A stretch of DNA of 64,000 nucleotides from Arthrobacter sp. B3I9 (GCF_030816935.1 NZ_JAUSYO010000001.1:62001-126000), one strand, 5' to 3'; positions 32,858 through 41,403 are shown, counted from the first letter of the stretch. The notes: a model not told the origin generated them from the sequence alone. A program made the numbers and translations.

Positions 32858-33192
32858 GGGGCTACTTTCGCTGCGGCGTTGGATGAGGGGAATCGCGCGG
32901 AGAGCCCGCGGTCCACCATGGCTTCCAGTTTATCGCAGGCCGCATAACTGGCACGAAGCAGGTTCCCGGGGCCACCAAAGTGCGCTGCCGGGCAGCGGCC
33001 GGAGGGACCGTTCCCGCGGCCTGCGTGACAGCTTCAAATGGGCCACTTTAAGGCTTGCCTGTGCGGTTGCAGTAGCCCGTTACCTCTATCATGGTGAGAG
33101 CGGGAAACCGAGTACTTTTTTGATCCTGCCGGGAAACTCTGGAACCGGCGTACCTGCGGGCACCAAGCCTGCAACCTTGAAGGGAAAAATCC

Positions 33193-34269
33193 ATGGCTCG
33201 GAGCCCTGAAGATTCACTCAAGGCGACTCTGGGCAGGGTGGCACCGGGCACGGCCCTCCGCGACGGCCTGGAACGCATCCTCCGTGGACGGACCGGCGCA
33301 CTGATCGTGCTTGGCATCGACCGCACCATCGAATCCATCTGTTCCGGCGGCTTCGAGATCGGCATCGACTTTTCCCCGACGCGGCTCAGGGAACTGGCCA
33401 AAATGGACGGCGCCATCATTTGCGACAAGGACGCCGGCAACATCCTGCGGGCCGCCGTGCAGCTGGTGCCGGATTCCAGCATCGAAACCCAGGAGTCGGG
33501 CACCCGCCACCGCACCGCCGAACGCGTGGCCATCCAGACCGGCGTTCCGGTGATCTCGGTGAGCCAGTCCATGCAGATCATCGCGCTCTACGTCAACGGA
33601 CTGCGGCACGTCCTGGAGGGCTCGGAGAAGGTTTTGGCCCGCGCCAACCAGGCCCTGGCGACCCTGGAACGGTACCGGTCGCGGCTGGACCAGGTGACCA
33701 GCTCGCTCTCCGCGCTCGAAATCGAGGCCATGGTGACGGTCCGCGACGTCGCCGTCACCCTCCAGCGCCAGGAGATGGTGCGCCGCATTTCCGAGGAAAT
33801 CTCGCAGTACGTGCTGGAACTGGGCGAGGACGGCCGCCTGCTGTCGTTGCAGCTCGACGAACTGACAGTGGGCCGCGGCCCGGGCAGCGACGTCATCATC
33901 CGCGACTACTCCCGCCCCGACAGCTCCCCGGAAGACATCGACAATGCCGTCAAGGCACTGGTCAGCCTCGGCCCGCAGGAACTGATCGACCTGAGCAAGA
34001 TCGCTGGCATCGTGGGTTTCGCCGGCGGGGAGGCCAACCTCGATGCGGTGGTCCAGCCGCGCGGCTACCGTTTGCTGTCCGGGCTCAAGGCGGTGCCCAA
34101 AGCCGTAGCGGACCGGCTGGTGGACCACTTCGGCGGGCTGCAGTTCCTCATGGCCGCCACAATCGATGACCTCATGACCGTGGACGGCATCGGCGACCAG
34201 CGCGCCCGCACCGTCCGTGAAGGTCTGAGCCGGATGGCTGAGGCAAGCCTGCTGGACCGGTTCCTCTAA
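33193..34269 (+). CDS. disA: DNA integrity scanning protein DisA (diadenylate cyclase)
   Basis: Makes the second messenger c-di-AMP from two ATP and binds branched DNA. The DAC domain carries the catalytic DGA (72-74) and RHR (105-107, in GTRHRTAER). A helical spine follows, and the C-terminal helix-hairpin-helix DNA-binding region contains LMTVDGIGDQRARTVREGL. The length of 358 residues is usual. GAAGGGA lies eight bases before the ATG. It sits alone between prfC and a convergent membrane-anchored protein, ended by a strong palindrome at 34281. Confidence 0.97.
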   Translation: MARSPEDSLKATLGRVAPGTALRDGLERILRGRTGALIVLGIDRTIESICSGGFEIGIDFSPTRLRELAKMDGAIICDKDAGNILRAAVQLVPDSSIETQESGTRHRTAERVAIQTGVPVISVSQSMQIIALYVNGLRHVLEGSEKVLARANQALATLERYRSRLDQVTSSLSALEIEAMVTVRDVAVTLQRQEMVRRISEEISQYVLELGEDGRLLSLQLDELTVGRGPGSDVIIRDYSRPDSSPEDIDNAVKALVSLGPQELIDLSKIAGIVGFAGGEANLDAVVQPRGYRLLSGLKAVPKAVADRLVDHFGGLQFLMAATIDDLMTVDGIGDQRARTVREGLSRMAEASLLDRFL

Positions 34270-34280
34270 ATCCCAACTGC

Positions 34281-34328
34281 TGCTCCGTAAGCGCCGTTAT
34301 GGGGCCCCAAAACGGCGCTTACGGAGCA
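34281..34328. terminator. 48-base near-perfect palindrome between convergent genes
   Basis: TGCTCCGTAAGCGCCGTT pairs perfectly with AACGGCGCTTACGGAGCA (18 bp), and the loop contains self-complementary TGGGGCCCCA. It lies 12 bases after disA and 32 bases from the convergent gene at 34360, so it can terminate both. The length and perfection are more than a terminator needs, so it may also be a dispersed REP-type element. Confidence 0.75.
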
Positions 34329-34359
34329 ACAGATGGGGATTAGGGCCACAGATGGGGGG

Positions 34360-35085
34360 TTACTTGAGCTGGAAGACGGCCTTGGGGCTCGTCTTGTTCG
34401 CCAGCCGCGCCGTGAAGACGTAGTACGCGCCGCCCGCTCCCGGCTTGGCCTCTACGGAATCGCAACCCTGGACGGTGCGGTTGCGCTGCCACGGGAAGTT
34501 GGCCGTCTCGCTCTTGCCCGGCGCGATGGTCTTCATCAAATCCGTGTTGTCCGCCTGGCAATCCTGGGACGAAAAGATCCGGTCCGAGCCGCTTGTGATC
34601 AGGAACTCCATCTGCGAAGTCCCGATGTTGACCTCGCACGGGACCTTGTTGTTGTTCGTCACTTTGAGGGTGAGCAGGGGTTTCTCGCCGGCACCGTAGC
34701 TTGGCTTGTCGGTGGAGGCCGAGACAGCGATGAGGTTCTGCTGGCAGCCGCTGCCTTCGGACGTGCTTGCTGAAGGCGTAGCCGAGGAAGCGTCGGACGG
34801 GGCCGCGGACTGGTTGGGGCCGGGCGTCTGGCCTTCTGCATGCGTGGCGGCCGGGTCCTGAGCAGACCCTCCGCCGCCGTTGATGATGCTGGCCACGGCA
34901 ATGAAGCCGCCCACGACGACGACGATGACCACCAGAAGGGCGGCGCCGACCACCAGCCGGCGCCGGCGGAAGACCGGACTGACGGGTTTCCGTACGGGCC
35001 TCCTGGCGGGGCCGCGCGCTGGCTGTCCGCTGCCGGAACCCTTCGGCCGTGAACCGTTCGTGCCTGAGTTGCCTTGCCTGCCCAT
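34360..35085 (-). CDS. Membrane-anchored extracytoplasmic hypothetical protein, 241 aa
   Basis: Unrecognised protein with a basic cytoplasmic N-terminus (about 1-45), one membrane helix (RLVVGAALLVVIVVVVGGFIAV, given in part), a Ser/Thr/Ala/Pro-rich linker and an extracytoplasmic domain of about 120 residues. That domain contains three cysteines and alternating hydrophobic strands, suggesting an immunoglobulin-like beta sandwich. A TAGCCT hexamer (35097-35092) ends six bases before the ATG and overlaps the -10 of mutY on the other strand. Function unknown. Confidence 0.8.
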   Translation of the reverse strand: MGRQGNSGTNGSRPKGSGSGQPARGPARRPVRKPVSPVFRRRRLVVGAALLVVIVVVVGGFIAVASIINGGGGSAQDPAATHAEGQTPGPNQSAAPSDASSATPSASTSEGSGCQQNLIAVSASTDKPSYGAGEKPLLTLKVTNNNKVPCEVNIGTSQMEFLITSGSDRIFSSQDCQADNTDLMKTIAPGKSETANFPWQRNRTVQGCDSVEAKPGAGGAYYVFTARLANKTSPKAVFQLK

Positions 35086-35090
35086 CCTTC

Positions 35091-35097
35091 TAGGCTA
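35091..35097. promoter_or_regulatory. Overlapping divergent -10 elements (mutY and membrane-anchored protein)
   Basis: TAGGCT on the plus strand (35091-35096) and TAGCCT on the minus strand (35097-35092) occupy the same seven bases. The two starts are at 35114 and 35085. One symmetrical element could therefore drive both genes. Inferred from hexamer match and spacing. Confidence 0.5.
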
Positions 35098-35113
35098 GAG
35101 AACCGGGCAGACG

Positions 35114-36163
35114 ATGGAGAACCACCACGCCGCTGACCGGATCATCGCTGGCATCTATTACGCTGATTGGATCGAAACCCTGACCTGCTCCCCCGCCCTC
35201 CCGCTGGCCGCACCCCCGGAAAGCCAACGGTTGCCGCTGGCAAGCCTGCACGCTGCCCTGGATGACTGGTTCAGCTCGCACGCCCGCGAGCTGCCCTGGC
35301 GGGACCCCGGCTGCTCGCCCTGGGGCGTGCTGGTCAGCGAGATCATGCTCCAGCAGACACCGGTGGTGCGGGTGCTGCCCGTCTGGGAGGAGTGGCTGCG
35401 GCGCTGGCCCCAGCCTGCTGACCTGGCCAGGGAGCCTGCGGGCGAGGCCGTCCGCGCCTGGGGCCGGCTGGGCTATCCGCGCCGTGCGCTGCGCCTGCAT
35501 GCGGCCGCCGCGGCGATCGAGGACAGCCACGACGGGATGGTCCCGGCCACGTATGCGGAACTGTTGGGGCTCCCCGGCGTGGGAAGCTACACAGCCGCGG
35601 CCGTCGCCGCGTTCGCCTACGGGCGCCGGGAAACGGTGGTGGACACGAACATCCGCCGCGTCCATGCACGGCTGTTTGATGGCGTGGCCCTGCCGGCCCA
35701 GGCGCTGACCGCCGCGGAGATGCGGCTGGCGGCCGAGGTACTGCCGGAGGACGTCGGGGCCTCCGTGCGCTGGAATGCCTCCGTCATGGAACTCGGCGCC
35801 CTGCTGTGCACCGCGCGGGCTCCGAAGTGCGGGCAGTGCCCGGTGCGCGATTCCTGCGCCTGGCTGGCCGCCGGCGAGCCGCCGCCCACCTATAAGCCGA
35901 AAGGACAGTCATGGCATGGGACCGACCGCCAGGTCCGCGGCGCCGTGCTGGCCGTCCTTCGGGTCGCCGACGCCCCGGTGCCGCCCGAACTGCTGCAGCG
36001 CGCCCCGGCGGACCTCGGCTTCGAGCCGGATGGGATTGCCATTCCGCTCGCCGCCCTGCATCGGCTCAACCCCGGTCCCGAGCAGCTTGAACGTGCGCTC
36101 GACGGCCTCCTGGTCGACGGTCTCGCGGAACTGCACCTTGGCGGTCTCCGGCTCCCGGCCTGA
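35114..36163 (+). CDS. mutY: A/G-specific adenine DNA glycosylase MutY
   Basis: Removes adenine mispaired with 8-oxoguanine or G. The 349-residue protein has the catalytic glutamate in SEIMLQQTPV, the helix-hairpin-helix LPGVGSYTAAAV, the catalytic aspartate in VVDTNIRRVHAR and the iron-sulfur cluster loop C-x6-C-x2-C-x5-C (LCTARAPKCGQCPVRDSC). The first ~40 residues precede the conserved domain, so a later start is possible. The C-terminal NUDIX-like 8-oxoG recognition domain of long MutY proteins seems reduced. Mycobacterial-type synteny supports it. Confidence 0.93.
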   Translation: MENHHAADRIIAGIYYADWIETLTCSPALPLAAPPESQRLPLASLHAALDDWFSSHARELPWRDPGCSPWGVLVSEIMLQQTPVVRVLPVWEEWLRRWPQPADLAREPAGEAVRAWGRLGYPRRALRLHAAAAAIEDSHDGMVPATYAELLGLPGVGSYTAAAVAAFAYGRRETVVDTNIRRVHARLFDGVALPAQALTAAEMRLAAEVLPEDVGASVRWNASVMELGALLCTARAPKCGQCPVRDSCAWLAAGEPPPTYKPKGQSWHGTDRQVRGAVLAVLRVADAPVPPELLQRAPADLGFEPDGIAIPLAALHRLNPGPEQLERALDGLLVDGLAELHLGGLRLPA

Positions 36164-36233
36164 GCCCCGGCAGCGCCGGCGCAGAAGACCCGGATGCCCT
36201 AGCTGTACCCGCCTCCCGGATCTACCCTGAAGC

Positions 36234-36356
36234 ATGCGCATGTTTGCGCGGGTACTCCCCCTGGCTATTGCAGCGCTGCCTGCAGCCGATGCGGCGTCCT
36301 CCGGCAGGAACGTATCGGCATGCCCGTGCCCGTCGGAGCGGGAACGTACACGATGA
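36234..36356 (+). CDS. Possible 40-aa leader peptide overlapping the next gene (ATGA)
   Basis: A short frame begins MRMFARVLPLAIAALPA, which is signal-peptide-like, and ends in a TGA that overlaps the ATG at 36353 as ATGA. A TACCCT hexamer lies five bases before its first ATG. It may be a coupled leader for the downstream membrane protein. Too short for firm assignment. Confidence 0.3.
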   Translation: MRMFARVLPLAIAALPAADAASSGRNVSACPCPSERERTR

Positions 36357-37096
36357 ACTCGCAGAACATCCGCCACTGGATCCTCGCAGGCCTGTGGGCC
36401 TTGCCGGTATCGGGCCTGATCACCGCCTGGGCAACGCTCGAACCGCAGCCGGACCAGAACCGGAATCCCGACGCTTGGGCGCATTTTGTCAGCTCGGATT
36501 CGTACCAGGTCACCCACCTGTTCGGCAGCACCGGAGGCACGGTCCTTGCCATCTTCGGTCTCTTCGCCCTCGGCTGCCGGCTGGCCAACAGCCGGGTGGG
36601 GCGCCTGGCCCTGGCATCGATGGTGATTGCCGTGGCGGGGACGTCCCTGCTGTTGGTTCCGGCAGCGATCTCCACGTTCGCCACCCCGGCGGTGGGAAGG
36701 GCATTCCTTGAGGGCAACGAAGAGGCCATGAGGCTTGAGTTCCCCGCAGCGATGACGGTTACCTTCCTGCTGGGCCTGTTGCTGGCATTCCTGGGCAACG
36801 TGCTGCTGGGCGTCGCCGTCTGGCAGTCGCATGTGCTGCCGCGCTGGGCCGGAGCAGTCTGGGTGGCGGGCGCGGTGCTTTTCTACGTCCTGGGCGTGGT
36901 GCTGGGACAGGCCACGACCGGCAGCAGCCTGCCCACGCAGACCGCCGGGGCGCTGCTGGCGGCGGTTGCAGGCGGCTGGATCGCATGGACCACAACAAGG
37001 CAGGGCCAAGAAGCCCCGGACCTCGCCACGGCGCCTATTGGCCCCGGCGGGCGGGAACCGGGGCAGGGACCTGCGCAGGAACCCGGGCAGGTCTAG
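36353..37096 (+). CDS. Hypothetical multi-pass membrane protein
   Basis: A 247-residue membrane protein with about six hydrophobic segments (for example ILAGLWALPVSGLI, TVLAIFGLFALGC, VTFLLGLLLAFLGNVLLGVA in part) and a hydrophilic Gly/Pro/Gln tail. The ATG at 36353 opens directly onto the first helix, with GGGA about nine bases upstream; an in-frame ATG at 36320 is possible. It converges on dhaM with three bases between the stops. I do not recognise the family, though it resembles DUF4386-like actinobacterial proteins. Confidence 0.7.
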   Translation: MNSQNIRHWILAGLWALPVSGLITAWATLEPQPDQNRNPDAWAHFVSSDSYQVTHLFGSTGGTVLAIFGLFALGCRLANSRVGRLALASMVIAVAGTSLLLVPAAISTFATPAVGRAFLEGNEEAMRLEFPAAMTVTFLLGLLLAFLGNVLLGVAVWQSHVLPRWAGAVWVAGAVLFYVLGVVLGQATTGSSLPTQTAGALLAAVAGGWIAWTTTRQGQEAPDLATAPIGPGGREPGQGPAQEPGQV

Positions 37097-37099
37097 TGG

Positions 37100-37771
37100 C
37101 TAAGGCTCCCCGAAGCCGCACTTGATCAGACCGCCGAGGTAGTCGACGGCCTTGGCGGCGTCCGGGCCGCTCGCTTCAACGCGAAGCACCGTCCCCCGCA
37201 CCGCCCCGAGCATCATCAGCTCGGTCATCGACGCGCCGTCGGCCCCGTTGACGGTCACCTCTGCGTCCATACCGGACAGGGCGCCCGCGATCTTGGCCGC
37301 CGGACGGGCATGCATTCCCGCCTGGTTCACCACTTCGAACTCCCCGGCGGCCTCCGGCGGCTGGTGGTGTTCGTGCAGGTGCTCAGGAGCGGCCGGGGGC
37401 CGGTAGACAGCCTCCGCCGCTTCCTTGACCGTAGCGGCATTGCCCCCGACCTGCGCCGCCACGGCCGCCGCGACCAGCCCCTCGACCAGCGGCGCATCGG
37501 CAAGCAGCACGGACCCGGGGTCAGCTGCGAATTCCACGGCAGATTCCGCTGTCATCACCGCCGAGCCGAGATCGGTGAGGACCACCACCCCGTCGCCGCC
37601 GGCCGCCTGTTCCAGCGCCGCCATCACCCGTTCCATGCTCGTGCCGATCCGGCCGTCGTCAGTGCCCCCTGCGGGGATGATTCGAACGTCGGGCGCCATC
37701 TGGGCGGCAAGTTCGACGGCGCCGTCGGCGATCTTCTCGCTGTGGGAGACGACGACAAGCCCGACCGTCAC
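37100..37771 (-). CDS. dhaM: Dihydroxyacetone kinase phosphoryl donor subunit DhaM with HPr domain
   Basis: PTS-linked protein that passes phosphate from PEP (through Enzyme I) to DhaL-bound ADP. The N-terminal EIIA-mannose-like domain has VVVSHS with the phospho-acceptor H10. After a His/Pro linker (about 125-142) comes an HPr domain with NQAGMHARPAA (H154). No Enzyme I domain is fused, so general PTS Enzyme I is needed in trans. The GTG start at 37769-37771 overlaps the dhaL stop (GTGA). Length 223 residues. Confidence 0.92.
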   Translation of the reverse strand: MTVGLVVVSHSEKIADGAVELAAQMAPDVRIIPAGGTDDGRIGTSMERVMAALEQAAGGDGVVVLTDLGSAVMTAESAVEFAADPGSVLLADAPLVEGLVAAAVAAQVGGNAATVKEAAEAVYRPPAAPEHLHEHHQPPEAAGEFEVVNQAGMHARPAAKIAGALSGMDAEVTVNGADGASMTELMMLGAVRGTVLRVEASGPDAAKAVDYLGGLIKCGFGEP

Positions 37772-38394
37772 GCGGAGGCCCCGGCGGCGGCACGCAGGAT
37801 CAGGGCGGTGGACACGGCCCCAGGGTCGCGGTGGCCTATGCTGCGTTCGCCCAGATAGCTTGCGCGCCCCTTGCGGGCCTGCATGGGGTCCGTGGATACG
37901 GCTCCTGCCTCCGCTGCTTCCGCCGCGGCGGTCAGTACTTTGCGGACATCGCCGTCGGACGCAGCGGCTGCGGCCGCCTCAATGGCCGGCGTCCAGGCGT
38001 CCACCATCGTCTTGTCCCCGGGCTCCGCCTTGCCGCGGGCCACGATGCCGTCCCGGGCGGCCTGCAGGGCCGTCACCAGGGTGCTGGCGTCAATCTCTGC
38101 CTCGTCGCCCAGCGCCGTGGCGGCCCGCAGGAATGCAGTGCCGTAGAGCGGGCCGGCGGCTCCACCGACCTTGGAGATCAGCGTCATGGCCGTCAGCTTC
38201 AAGGCTGCCCCCGGTGTTTCCGGCGGCGTCTCGGCGAGTTTTGCGGTGACCGCCTTGAACCCGCGGTCCATGTTCTCGCCGTGGTCCGAGTCGCCGATCG
38301 GGCGGTCCAGTTCGATCAGTTCCTCGCGGTGGTCAGCCATCGCCTGCGCGGACAGGGCCAGCCACTCGAGGGTCCATTGAAGGTCGAGGCCCAC
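37768..38394 (-). CDS. dhaL: Dihydroxyacetone kinase ADP-binding subunit DhaL
   Basis: ATP/ADP-binding subunit that phosphorylates dihydroxyacetone held by DhaK. The Mg-ADP site is visible as GDSDHGENMDRG near residue 33 (the usual form is GDGDHG, so one Gly is Ser here), followed by SKVGGAAGPLYGTAF. GTG at 38392-38394 gives 208 residues, the normal length, and starts two bases after the dhaK stop; a longer upstream frame overlaps dhaK and is rejected. Confidence 0.93.
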   Translation of the reverse strand: MGLDLQWTLEWLALSAQAMADHREELIELDRPIGDSDHGENMDRGFKAVTAKLAETPPETPGAALKLTAMTLISKVGGAAGPLYGTAFLRAATALGDEAEIDASTLVTALQAARDGIVARGKAEPGDKTMVDAWTPAIEAAAAAASDGDVRKVLTAAAEAAEAGAVSTDPMQARKGRASYLGERSIGHRDPGAVSTALILRAAAGASA

Positions 38395-38396
38395 GT

Positions 38397-39398
38397 TCAG
38401 GCACCCCAGCGGAGGGCGGGGGTGTGGACGGGCGCGTCCCAAAGGCTGGTCAGCTCGTCGTCGAGCCGCAGCACGGTGACCGAGCAGCCCTGCATCTCCA
38501 GGGAGGTGATGTAGTTGCCCACCAGCGAGCGCGCCACGGTGACTCCCTTCTCGGCCAGCAGTTGCGCCGCCCGGCGGTAGACGATGTACAGCTCGCTTTG
38601 CGGGGTGCCGCCCATGCCGTTTACGAACAGGAGCACGTTCTCCCCGGAGGCAAGGCCGAGGTCGCTGACGACGGGCTCCAGCAGCCGGTCCGTGATGCCG
38701 TCGGCGTTTTCCATCGGAATGCGGTGCCGGCCCGGCTCGCCATGGATGCCGATGCCGATTTCAATCTCGTTTTCCTCGAGGACGAAGCTGGGTGTTCCGG
38801 CGTGCGGGACGGTGCAGGCCGTCAGCGCGACGCCCATGCTGCGGACGTTCTGGTTGACCCGGTCACCAATGGCGGCGACCGCGTCGAGGTTGTCGCCCCG
38901 TTCGGCGGCCGCGCCGGCGATCTTCTCCACCAGCACGGTTCCCCCCACGCCCCTCCGGCCCGCCGTGTACAGCGAGTCCTGCACGGCAACGTCGTCATTG
39001 ACAAGCACGGTCAGGACCTCCACTCCCTCGGCCTGGGCAAGTTCGGCTGCCGTTTCGAAGTTGAGGACGTCCCCGGTGTAGTTCTTCACGATATGGACGA
39101 CGCCGGCACCCGAGTTGACGGCAAGCGTTGCAGGAAGGATCTGGTCCGGAGTGGGCGAGGTGAATACGGCACCCGGCACGGCGGCGTCGAGCATCCCCTT
39201 CCCCACGTAACCGCCGTGCAGCGGTTCGTGGCCGCTGCCGCCGCCAGAGACCAGCCCCACCTTTCCGGCCACGGGCGCGTCCTTGCGCACAATGTACTTC
39301 GGGTCCGCAAAGACAGTCACCAGGTCGGCGTGGGCGAGCCCGAACCCTTCCACTGACTCGTCAACCACGGCGCGGGGATCATTGATGAGCTTCTTCAT
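38397..39398 (-). CDS. dhaK: Dihydroxyacetone kinase substrate-binding subunit DhaK
   Basis: Binds dihydroxyacetone covalently through a histidine, for phosphorylation by DhaL-ATP. The 333-residue protein has [16 protein letters not shown] (about 51-66), [11 protein letters not shown] and the hemiaminal-forming histidine in [10 protein letters not shown] (H219). It is first of dhaK-dhaL-dhaM. No DhaS/DhaR-type activator is nearby; a 12-bp palindrome at 39522-39533 upstream may be a control site. The product, dihydroxyacetone phosphate, feeds glycolysis. Confidence 0.96.
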   Translation of the reverse strand: MKKLINDPRAVVDESVEGFGLAHADLVTVFADPKYIVRKDAPVAGKVGLVSGGGSGHEPLHGGYVGKGMLDAAVPGAVFTSPTPDQILPATLAVNSGAGVVHIVKNYTGDVLNFETAAELAQAEGVEVLTVLVNDDVAVQDSLYTAGRRGVGGTVLVEKIAGAAAERGDNLDAVAAIGDRVNQNVRSMGVALTACTVPHAGTPSFVLEENEIEIGIGIHGEPGRHRIPMENADGITDRLLEPVVSDLGLASGENVLLFVNGMGGTPQSELYIVYRRAAQLLAEKGVTVARSLVGNYITSLEMQGCSVTVLRLDDELTSLWDAPVHTPALRWGA

Positions 39399-39521
39399 GG
39401 CTGTGCTCCCTGGATGGTGTCCTGGCTGCTTGCCTAGACCCTACTACCGGGGGCCAGTCCGCGAAAGACTCCGCCTGGGAGGGGCCCAAGCGGCCCCGAC
39501 GGCGCTCCCGGCCTGCTGTTT

Positions 39522-39533
39522 AGGACGCGTCCT
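39522..39533. promoter_or_regulatory. 12-bp palindrome upstream of dhaKLM
   Basis: AGGACGCGTCCT is a perfect palindrome about 125 bases before the dhaK start and 20 bases past the end of the upstream ANTAR gene. It could be an operator; chance is possible in GC-rich DNA. Confidence 0.3.
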
Positions 39534-39553
39534 GACCGGCCGTTACCTGGCCG

Positions 39554-40180
39554 TTAATCGTCGAAGTGGGTCGCAGTTTGCTTGGCGCCGGCTAACCGCC
39601 GGACGACTTCCTCGGCGACCGCACGAACTTTCAAGTTGCGGCTGTTGGAGGCGCGGAGGATGAATTGATACGCCTGTTCCTGGCTGCAGCGGTTTTGCGT
39701 CATGATCATGCCGCACGCGAGATCGATTGCTTCCTCGGTGAACACCCCGGCTACCGGGGCGAAAAAGTTCAAGGACGCAGACGCCGATTCACCTGCGTCA
39801 ACAGGGACTCCCAGAACGCTGCGGTAGCCCGTCGAGGCGAGAGCCGCGGAGTACCGGGGCCAGCGCATGTCGTGGCCGACGTCGGCCAGCAGCACAGTTT
39901 CAAAGGTGCGGAGAGCCTCCATGCACGGCCCCTCGCCCAAGTCCTGTTCGATGTGGTCGAGGATCACGGCTTCATCGCTACTACCGGCGACCGTGGTTAT
40001 CCGTTTGCGCCGCCGCAGTGTGACAGCGCAGGCAATGGGTGCACCGGCAGTCCGGCTCAGGGATGTAGCAGCATGTCTTGCCATACCGTCCAGGAAGCCC
40101 TTGATGTCGGGGCTGCCTTCAATGAGCTGATGGAGCCGTTGAAAGTCCTCGTTCTGCACGTCCGCGCCCACACCATCCAT
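39554..40180 (-). CDS. GAF and ANTAR domain RNA-binding regulator (first of two)
   Basis: Soluble regulator of 208 residues. An N-terminal GAF sensor (about 15-145; DLGEGPCMEALRTFETVLLADV, GYRSVLGVPVDAGES) is joined to a C-terminal ANTAR domain (ACGMIMTQNRCSQEQAYQFILRASNSRNLKV). ANTAR proteins bind paired hairpins in mRNA leaders and prevent termination. The position normally written GMLM is GMIM here. It is downstream of, and on the same strand as, a second GAF-ANTAR gene. Confidence 0.9.
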   Translation of the reverse strand: MDGVGADVQNEDFQRLHQLIEGSPDIKGFLDGMARHAATSLSRTAGAPIACAVTLRRRKRITTVAGSSDEAVILDHIEQDLGEGPCMEALRTFETVLLADVGHDMRWPRYSAALASTGYRSVLGVPVDAGESASASLNFFAPVAGVFTEEAIDLACGMIMTQNRCSQEQAYQFILRASNSRNLKVRAVAEEVVRRLAGAKQTATHFDD

Positions 40181-40228
40181 GCTAGGAGCTTGGAGACGGG
40201 AACAACAAGGAACGCAGCAAACAGGCTG

Positions 40229-40528
40229 TTACTCCGCGCCCGCTTCGCCCTCCTCGGCCTCGAGGAAGATGGCCCGGCTGTAGGTGGCACGCCGCCCATC
40301 GGCGCCGAGGCCGTCGAGGGACTCATTGAGCGCGTGCGCCAGCAGATCGCGTTCGATGGGAGGAAGGCTCAGGGCACCATAGACGTAGGCCTGGACTTCC
40401 ATCAGGCCGGATTTACCGCCGATACTGAAATAAGCAATCCAGACCTTTTCCAGATCCAGGTCCGTTGCTGCCTCGAATGCTAGCCGGAAACCCTGACGCT
40501 GCTCATCCTCGTCCCCAGGGACGGCCAT
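40229..40528 (-). CDS. Hypothetical protein between two GAF-ANTAR genes, 99 aa
   Basis: Small acidic protein (MAVPGDEDEQRQGFRL; core TDLDLEKVWIAYFSIGGKSG; C-terminus EAEEGEAGAE). No membrane segment or known motif. It starts 13 bases after the stop of the upstream ANTAR gene with a GGGGG-rich leader, so the three genes look like one operon. It may be a partner or modulator of the ANTAR regulators. Not recognised. Confidence 0.75.
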   Translation of the reverse strand: MAVPGDEDEQRQGFRLAFEAATDLDLEKVWIAYFSIGGKSGLMEVQAYVYGALSLPPIERDLLAHALNESLDGLGADGRRATYSRAIFLEAEEGEAGAE

Positions 40529-40541
40529 CGTTCACCCCCGG

Positions 40542-41264
40542 TCAAGTACCAAGTCCTTGCGTGGTCTGGATGATCTCGTCTGCCACTTCCCGCAGCGTCC
40601 GGGCCTCTTTCAAGGCTCTGGTCATCAGGTGCAGCATCGCGTCGTGACTCCCTATACCGCGGTTGGCCATGACGATCCCCTTGGCGGTGCTGATGATATC
40701 GCGCTGGGTCAGGGTGGACTTGAGCTGTTCGCTCAGCATCCGGCCCCGTTCGCGGGCTTGGACGTTGACAAGGAAGATCGAGGCCTGTGCCGCGAACAAT
40801 TCCAGCAGCCGGATGAGCCGATGCGACGCCGCCTTCGGTTCTTTCCAGTAGATCTTGATGGCTCCGAAAGCCAGATCGCCCGAAAGAAGAGGAACACTGA
40901 TGCAGGAGCGTAAGCCCAGATCGTCTGCTGCCATCCCCCACTCCGGCCAGCGGAGGTCCGTGCGCACATCCGAAATGTCCACCGGGTATCCGGAGGCCCA
41001 CGCACTCAGGCAGGGGCCCTGCCCAAGATCGTATTGAAGGTTGTCGGCCTGCGCCACAATATCGCTCGTGGAAGCCGCACTGCTTCGGTTGCCGGTGGAG
41101 TCCATAAGGGATACGCCCGCTCCCGCGGCGTCATCCACGGCCAGGACTGCGGCCTCGGTGATGAGCGTCAGGGCGTTGGCGACCGTCTCCTCGGTCAGGA
41201 GCACGTTGGATAACCGCGCGAACACGATGGCCAGCTCGTCGGCCAGCGGCAATTCGGTGTCCAT
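40542..41264 (-). CDS. GAF and ANTAR domain RNA-binding regulator (second)
   Basis: Protein of 240 residues with an N-terminal GAF domain (AGVSLMDSTGN, YDLGQGPCLSAWASGYPVDI, SCISVPLLSGDLAFGAIKIY) and a C-terminal ANTAR domain (LTQRDIISTAKGIVMANRGIGSHDAMLHL, given in part). TTGGAG precedes the ATG at 41262-41264 by seven bases. It shares architecture with the gene at 39554-40180 but has diverged a lot, so the two probably sense different signals. Confidence 0.92.
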   Translation of the reverse strand: MDTELPLADELAIVFARLSNVLLTEETVANALTLITEAAVLAVDDAAGAGVSLMDSTGNRSSAASTSDIVAQADNLQYDLGQGPCLSAWASGYPVDISDVRTDLRWPEWGMAADDLGLRSCISVPLLSGDLAFGAIKIYWKEPKAASHRLIRLLELFAAQASIFLVNVQARERGRMLSEQLKSTLTQRDIISTAKGIVMANRGIGSHDAMLHLMTRALKEARTLREVADEIIQTTQGLGT

Positions 41265-41403
41265 GATCGCTCCAATCCCGGCATTCTGGCCCTTGACGAA
41301 CCAACTGCTTCTTGCTTCATCTCACCACACATGGCCTCTGCGTTCCACCCTTTGGCGGGTGGCTACGGCATGTTCGGGAGGGGACGCAGCAGCGGGCCTC
41401 CGG

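Noticed and set aside
32883..33209. Plus-strand frame of 108 codons between prfC and disA
   Set aside because: No ribosome site, overlaps the disA start, Arg/Gly-rich; treated as non-coding.
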